This document shows positions 60,660 to 64,000 of a stretch of 64,000 bases of DNA, piece after piece. The notes below the pieces were generated by a model. It saw nothing but the letters and a program-made list of their open reading frames with translations. It did no database searches and was not told the origin of the DNA. Origin of the DNA: Mucilaginibacter roseus (lineage in GTDB: Bacteria > Bacteroidota > Bacteroidia > Sphingobacteriales > Sphingobacteriaceae); assembly GCF_021215455.1 (NCBI RefSeq), contig NZ_JAJPWV010000002.1:434001-498000 (forward strand). Direction: 5' to 3'. The position numbers were made by a program, and so were the translations under genes. The number at the start of each line of letters is the position of its first letter. Position 1 is the stretch's first letter.

Positions 60660-63600
60660 TTAGAATGACAGGTTAAGGTTAAAACCATAGCTGCGCACGG
60701 TTGGTGATTGCAGGCCGGTTGAAGCCGCAGCATAGTTATACTGGTCAAGGTCAACATCCTTAAAGCGCTTGTCCTTGTAAAAGTAAAGCAGGTTACGGCC
60801 GTATAATGACAGCGTGGCCTTTTGGATGAAGGTTTTTTGCAGCATTGGTTTCGGGAAGTCAAAACCGATGGTAACCTCACGTAGTTTTGAGAAAGTTTTG
60901 CTCATCAGGTTGGCCTCGTCGGCATTGTAGTACTTGCTCACGTAATCCTGCACAAAGGCTGTTTGCTTGTTTGGGGCATATTGCAGCTCGCCATAATTTA
61001 ACACCGCACCTGTTTTTGAATCGTAGTTGATAGATGCACCGTTTGATATTACCACACCCTCGCCCACGTAGCTGCCGTTGTAACCGGTTTTGCCATAGTT
61101 TTGCCAGTCGCGGTAACGGGCGGCACCTAGGGCGCCTTCAGCAGTTTCAATATTGGCACCGCCACGCATGGTTTTGTTGTGCATGTAGTCAACTATTACA
61201 CCACCTACCGAGCCATCGAACTGGAAGCCCAGGCTAACGGTTTTGTAACGTATTTTGTTGTTGATGCCCCAGTTATACTTGGCGTTCATATTACCTAAGT
61301 ATTGTGATACAGGGTTAATAAGCGGCTTGCCGGCAGCATCGTTAATGATCTTTCCGTCAGGGTTACGAACAAACGCGGTGCCGTATAATTTATCAGTACG
61401 GTCACCGGCTTTAAAGAAGGTTTGGTATGTATCCTGGCCCGGAGGCAGCTCTTTATAAACCTCTTTAAACGTCGCGAAGTTCACCAACACATCCCAGGTA
61501 AAGCCACCGCTGTTTTTAACCGGTGTACCGCTAAGCGATAGCTCGTAACCATTCTTTTTGGTTTTAAGCGCGTTTACATATTCAATAGTATAACCTGTTG
61601 CAGTTGATATTGCGTTTGGCAATATACGCGGACCATCAATGTACTGGAACGCGGTACCGCTTAAACCTACACGGCCTTGCAGAAAACGGATATCAAAACC
61701 TTCCTCATAGTTTACACGGGTTGATGTTTTGATGTTGTTTTGGTACAGATAATCGGGCGCGTAACCTGCCGTTTGGCTGTTATACGGCTTGCTGATTGAA
61801 TATGATGATATCAGTGAATAATCCGGACCATTATAAGGTGAGTTATAGGTAGTACCATAACCCAGTGGATTAGTAAATAACGATGACCCTGTTGATCCGC
61901 CCAGCGCCGTAATAGAATTAAAAGGAGCCGGACCGATAGTAGTTGAGGTAGCGTCCGAACGGATGTTTGAGAATGAAGCCCTTGCTTTCAGGAAGCTAAT
62001 TACCTCAGGTAGCTTCACATAATCAGATATTACGGTGGCTACTGATACACTTGGGTAAAAATAAGTGGTTGGCGCCTGGAAAGCCGATGATTTATCGATA
62101 CGGCCGGTGCTTGATATGGTAGCGTACTTACCAAAGCTGGCATCCAACGAGTAGTAAGCACTGATTACACGCATGTCTGACGCGAAACTGGTTGACTGTA
62201 CCGGATTTTTAGAGTTACTGAAGCTATAAACCTCGGGCACGTTTAGGTAGTCTGTGGACGTCCAGTTGGAGTTATAGTTAAAGCTACGGATGTTACCACC
62301 TACTAAACCCGACAGGTTCAGGAATTTTTTGATGGTATAATCATAGTTCAGCATCAGCTCAGTATTGCTGTCGTACAGGTTACGGCGGTCTTCGCGGTAG
62401 TCGCCTTGATTACCTTCACGGCCGTAAGGGTGAGCCGAGAAAGGCATTTTTTCCGTACGCAGGATATTATATGTATTAACCTGTGAACGTAAGGTTGCAT
62501 TCAGATTGTTATTAATCTTGAAGTTGGCAGACATCCAGCCGTACAGGTCGTTTTTGTAATGGCCGCGGGTCCATTCCTTAACCATAAACCAAGGGTTATG
62601 GTAGCGTGTATACTCGGCAAATTGCTGCTGAATACCTTCTTTACCCGGCTGCCAGATGGCTTTAATGTCCGGTGCGTTTACATCCCAGTCGGCACCCGTC
62701 CATATAGCAATGTTATAGATCAAGCTGTTGGGGCCATACTGTACATCCGGAAAATTATCGGTTGTTTGGCGGTTATAGTTAATGTTACCCTCAAATTTCC
62801 AGCGTGGGTTAGGGTTAAATGAAGCATAGATGTTCGCGTTGGCTATATCCAAATATTGCTCGGGTATATAACTATTTTGATGCTGTTGCGATGCTGATAA
62901 ACGGATGTTATAGGTTTCGCCATTGGCACTTAACGCTACGTTATTATTGGTTTGATAGCCGGTACGCAAAAAGTTATCCAGGTTATTAGCGCCACGTGCA
63001 GTGTAAGGCGTAGCCTGGCGTACGCCGTTAATAATCGGACTATCATACTGCTCAATCAGCTGACCGGCAAAATAAGGCCCCCAAACGTCATAATCAGCAT
63101 CAACACCACCCGGTGCACCGCCCTTGCCATCAACAAACTTGTAAAATGTGTTCTCGCCTGCACCGTATGATTTTTGCACACGCGGGAAGGCCAGGAAGCC
63201 TGTGTTGATAACGGTACTGCTGTTAACATCAACCGTTAGGCCTTTTTTATTTTTGTTGCCTTTTTTAGTGGTGATCAATATAGCGCCGTATGATGCACGG
63301 TTACCGTATAAAGCGGCAGCCGCAGGGCCTTTAAGCACCGTGTAAGTTTCAATATCATCAGGGCTGATGTTGTAGGTATCGGTATTAATAGGAATACCAT
63401 CCACCACGTAAAGTGATATCTGGTTACCACGAATGCGCACACTTGGCGCACCCAGTAACTCAGCCGACGGGCCTACCGATAAACCTGCCACCTTACCGGT
63501 TAAGCCGGTGATCGGGTTAGGGTCACGGGCAGTGGTTACGTCGTCACCATTAACGGTTTGTACGGCGTAGCCTACGCGGCGGGCTTCTTTTTTAACACCA

Positions 63601-63938
63601 AGGGCGGTTACCACCACCTCGTTAAGTGCTTTGCTGTCGCCTTTTAGCGCTACAACCAGCGTGCTGCTGTTACCTACGGTGGCTTGCTGTGGCGCAAAGC
63701 CTAAAAACTTAAATTCAAGCACATCGCCGGGGTTAGCCGTAATAATAAAGCGGCCATAAATATCGGTTGATGTACCCTGGTTACTGCCTTTTAACATTAC
63801 GGTTACGCCCGGCAGCGGTTGCTTGTTTTCGTCGGTTACGGTACCCGTAATTCTTGTTTGGGCAAACAAAATAACCGGCGAGAGGCAGCACATAATAAAT
63901 AATGCCAGCCTTTTTAAATTCGGATAAAAGTGTTCCAT
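60660..63938 (-). CDS. SusC/RagA-family TonB-linked outer-membrane receptor
   Basis: The 1092-residue receptor has a signal peptide ending SPVILFA. A CarboxypepD_reg-like domain follows (RITGTVTDENKQPLPGVTVMLKG, about 29-115), then the plug domain with ALNEVVVTALGVKKEARRVGYAV and GAPSVRIRGNQISLYVVDGIPI, and then the 22-strand barrel ending with aromatic FNLNLSF. SusC proteins import oligomers through the outer membrane, powered by TonB. It is the first gene of a SusC-SusD-phosphatase operon. No sigma/anti-sigma or hybrid regulator gene is visible within this window; such a regulator could lie further upstream, outside it. Confidence 0.95.
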   Translation of the reverse strand: MEHFYPNLKRLALFIMCCLSPVILFAQTRITGTVTDENKQPLPGVTVMLKGSNQGTSTDIYGRFIITANPGDVLEFKFLGFAPQQATVGNSSTLVVALKGDSKALNEVVVTALGVKKEARRVGYAVQTVNGDDVTTARDPNPITGLTGKVAGLSVGPSAELLGAPSVRIRGNQISLYVVDGIPINTDTYNISPDDIETYTVLKGPAAAALYGNRASYGAILITTKKGNKNKKGLTVDVNSSTVINTGFLAFPRVQKSYGAGENTFYKFVDGKGGAPGGVDADYDVWGPYFAGQLIEQYDSPIINGVRQATPYTARGANNLDNFLRTGYQTNNNVALSANGETYNIRLSASQQHQNSYIPEQYLDIANANIYASFNPNPRWKFEGNINYNRQTTDNFPDVQYGPNSLIYNIAIWTGADWDVNAPDIKAIWQPGKEGIQQQFAEYTRYHNPWFMVKEWTRGHYKNDLYGWMSANFKINNNLNATLRSQVNTYNILRTEKMPFSAHPYGREGNQGDYREDRRNLYDSNTELMLNYDYTIKKFLNLSGLVGGNIRSFNYNSNWTSTDYLNVPEVYSFSNSKNPVQSTSFASDMRVISAYYSLDASFGKYATISSTGRIDKSSAFQAPTTYFYPSVSVATVISDYVKLPEVISFLKARASFSNIRSDATSTTIGPAPFNSITALGGSTGSSLFTNPLGYGTTYNSPYNGPDYSLISSYSISKPYNSQTAGYAPDYLYQNNIKTSTRVNYEEGFDIRFLQGRVGLSGTAFQYIDGPRILPNAISTATGYTIEYVNALKTKKNGYELSLSGTPVKNSGGFTWDVLVNFATFKEVYKELPPGQDTYQTFFKAGDRTDKLYGTAFVRNPDGKIINDAAGKPLINPVSQYLGNMNAKYNWGINNKIRYKTVSLGFQFDGSVGGVIVDYMHNKTMRGGANIETAEGALGAARYRDWQNYGKTGYNGSYVGEGVVISNGASINYDSKTGAVLNYGELQYAPNKQTAFVQDYVSKYYNADEANLMSKTFSKLREVTIGFDFPKPMLQKTFIQKATLSLYGRNLLYFYKDKRFKDVDLDQYNYAAASTGLQSPTVRSYGFNLNLSF

Positions 63939-64000
63939 TTTTTGCTGTTTAAAAAAATCGGTGGTGTGACTTATTTTATTGCAGCAATGATAGAGAGTGT
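63939..64000. other. Upstream region of the SusC gene, cut by window end
   Basis: Only 62 bases upstream of the SusC ATG are present. They are AT-rich with a run of As. No exact -7 box was found; the promoter probably lies outside the window. Confidence 0.5.

Noticed and set aside
1..64000. CRISPR array, prophage, insertion sequence or integrative element
   Set aside because: No regularly spaced direct repeats, no transposase, integrase, capsid or relaxase gene was seen. The repeats present are short palindromic or modular intergenic elements.

Overview
The window looks like a piece of a Bacteroidota chromosome, most probably a sphingobacterium close to Mucilaginibacter or Pedobacter. This placement is inferred from several things seen here: a SusC/SusD pair, a secreted glycosidase with a type IX secretion (Por) tail, DUF2723, DUF2851, DUF983 and DUF1345 proteins, and promoters of the TTTG-N17/18-TAnnTTTG type. 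No rRNA, tRNA, transposase, integrase, phage structural gene or CRISPR array was seen. Most of the window is ordinary chromosomal housekeeping DNA with short accessory patches.

Layout. 1-6030: the start of ftsK (its 3' end lies outside the window), a secreted beta-lactamase-fold hydrolase, an Fpg/Nei-type DNA glycosylase with an unusual zinc finger, and a flavin amine oxidase whose stop codon lies inside a palindromic repeat. 6062-9886: argH, a thioredoxin-fold lipoprotein behind a perfect 11-bp inverted repeat, then a SugE-like transporter, a YwbE protein and a DUF1345 membrane protein. 9936-13664: a SYLF protein, an orphan LuxE-like acyl-protein synthetase, a PH-SHOCT protein and a secreted two-lobed aspartyl-protease-like protein. 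13668-14647: a RES-Xre toxin-antitoxin module with a clear operator. 14656-23675: tyrS, rpsA with a 5' hairpin, a large MG2/plug-type surface protein, pyrR and pyrB. 24321-25098 and 42771-43100: an interspersed two-module repeat able to form hairpins, with a compensatory base-pair change between copies. 25114-27565: an ArgE-like M20 deacetylase and a KgtP-like transporter. 29282-33694: two divergent sensor kinases, the second with its own response regulator.

35164-43842: a large type IX-secreted putative glycosidase, thioredoxin, an AraC regulator with DUF983, a VYERP-repeat secreted protein, a membrane phosphoesterase and a HAD phosphatase. 43899-50591: a DUF2723 membrane protein, a RemB/Wzi-like outer-membrane barrel, and an operon of a zincless Fpg-like protein with an MBL-fold hydrolase. 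50687-54238: small unknown genes around an S24-type repressor, a GNAT acetyltransferase and a short HTH protein. 54266-63938: a GH43 exo-galactanase-like enzyme, a DUF2383 protein with an FAD oxidoreductase, and a SusC-SusD-alkaline phosphatase operon with a strong internal hairpin.

How the genes relate. argH and the ArgE-like deacetylase both belong to arginine synthesis but are about 18 kb apart. pyrR and pyrB start pyrimidine synthesis. The two Fpg-like proteins are probably base-excision repair factors. The SusCD-phosphatase operon probably imports and processes a phosphate-containing nutrient. No complete new multi-gene system is evident. The best leads are the structured repeat family, the RES-Xre operator, the SusCD internal hairpin, the two-lobed aspartyl-protease-like protein, the zincless glycosylase/MBL pair and the S24 regulator facing small unknown genes.
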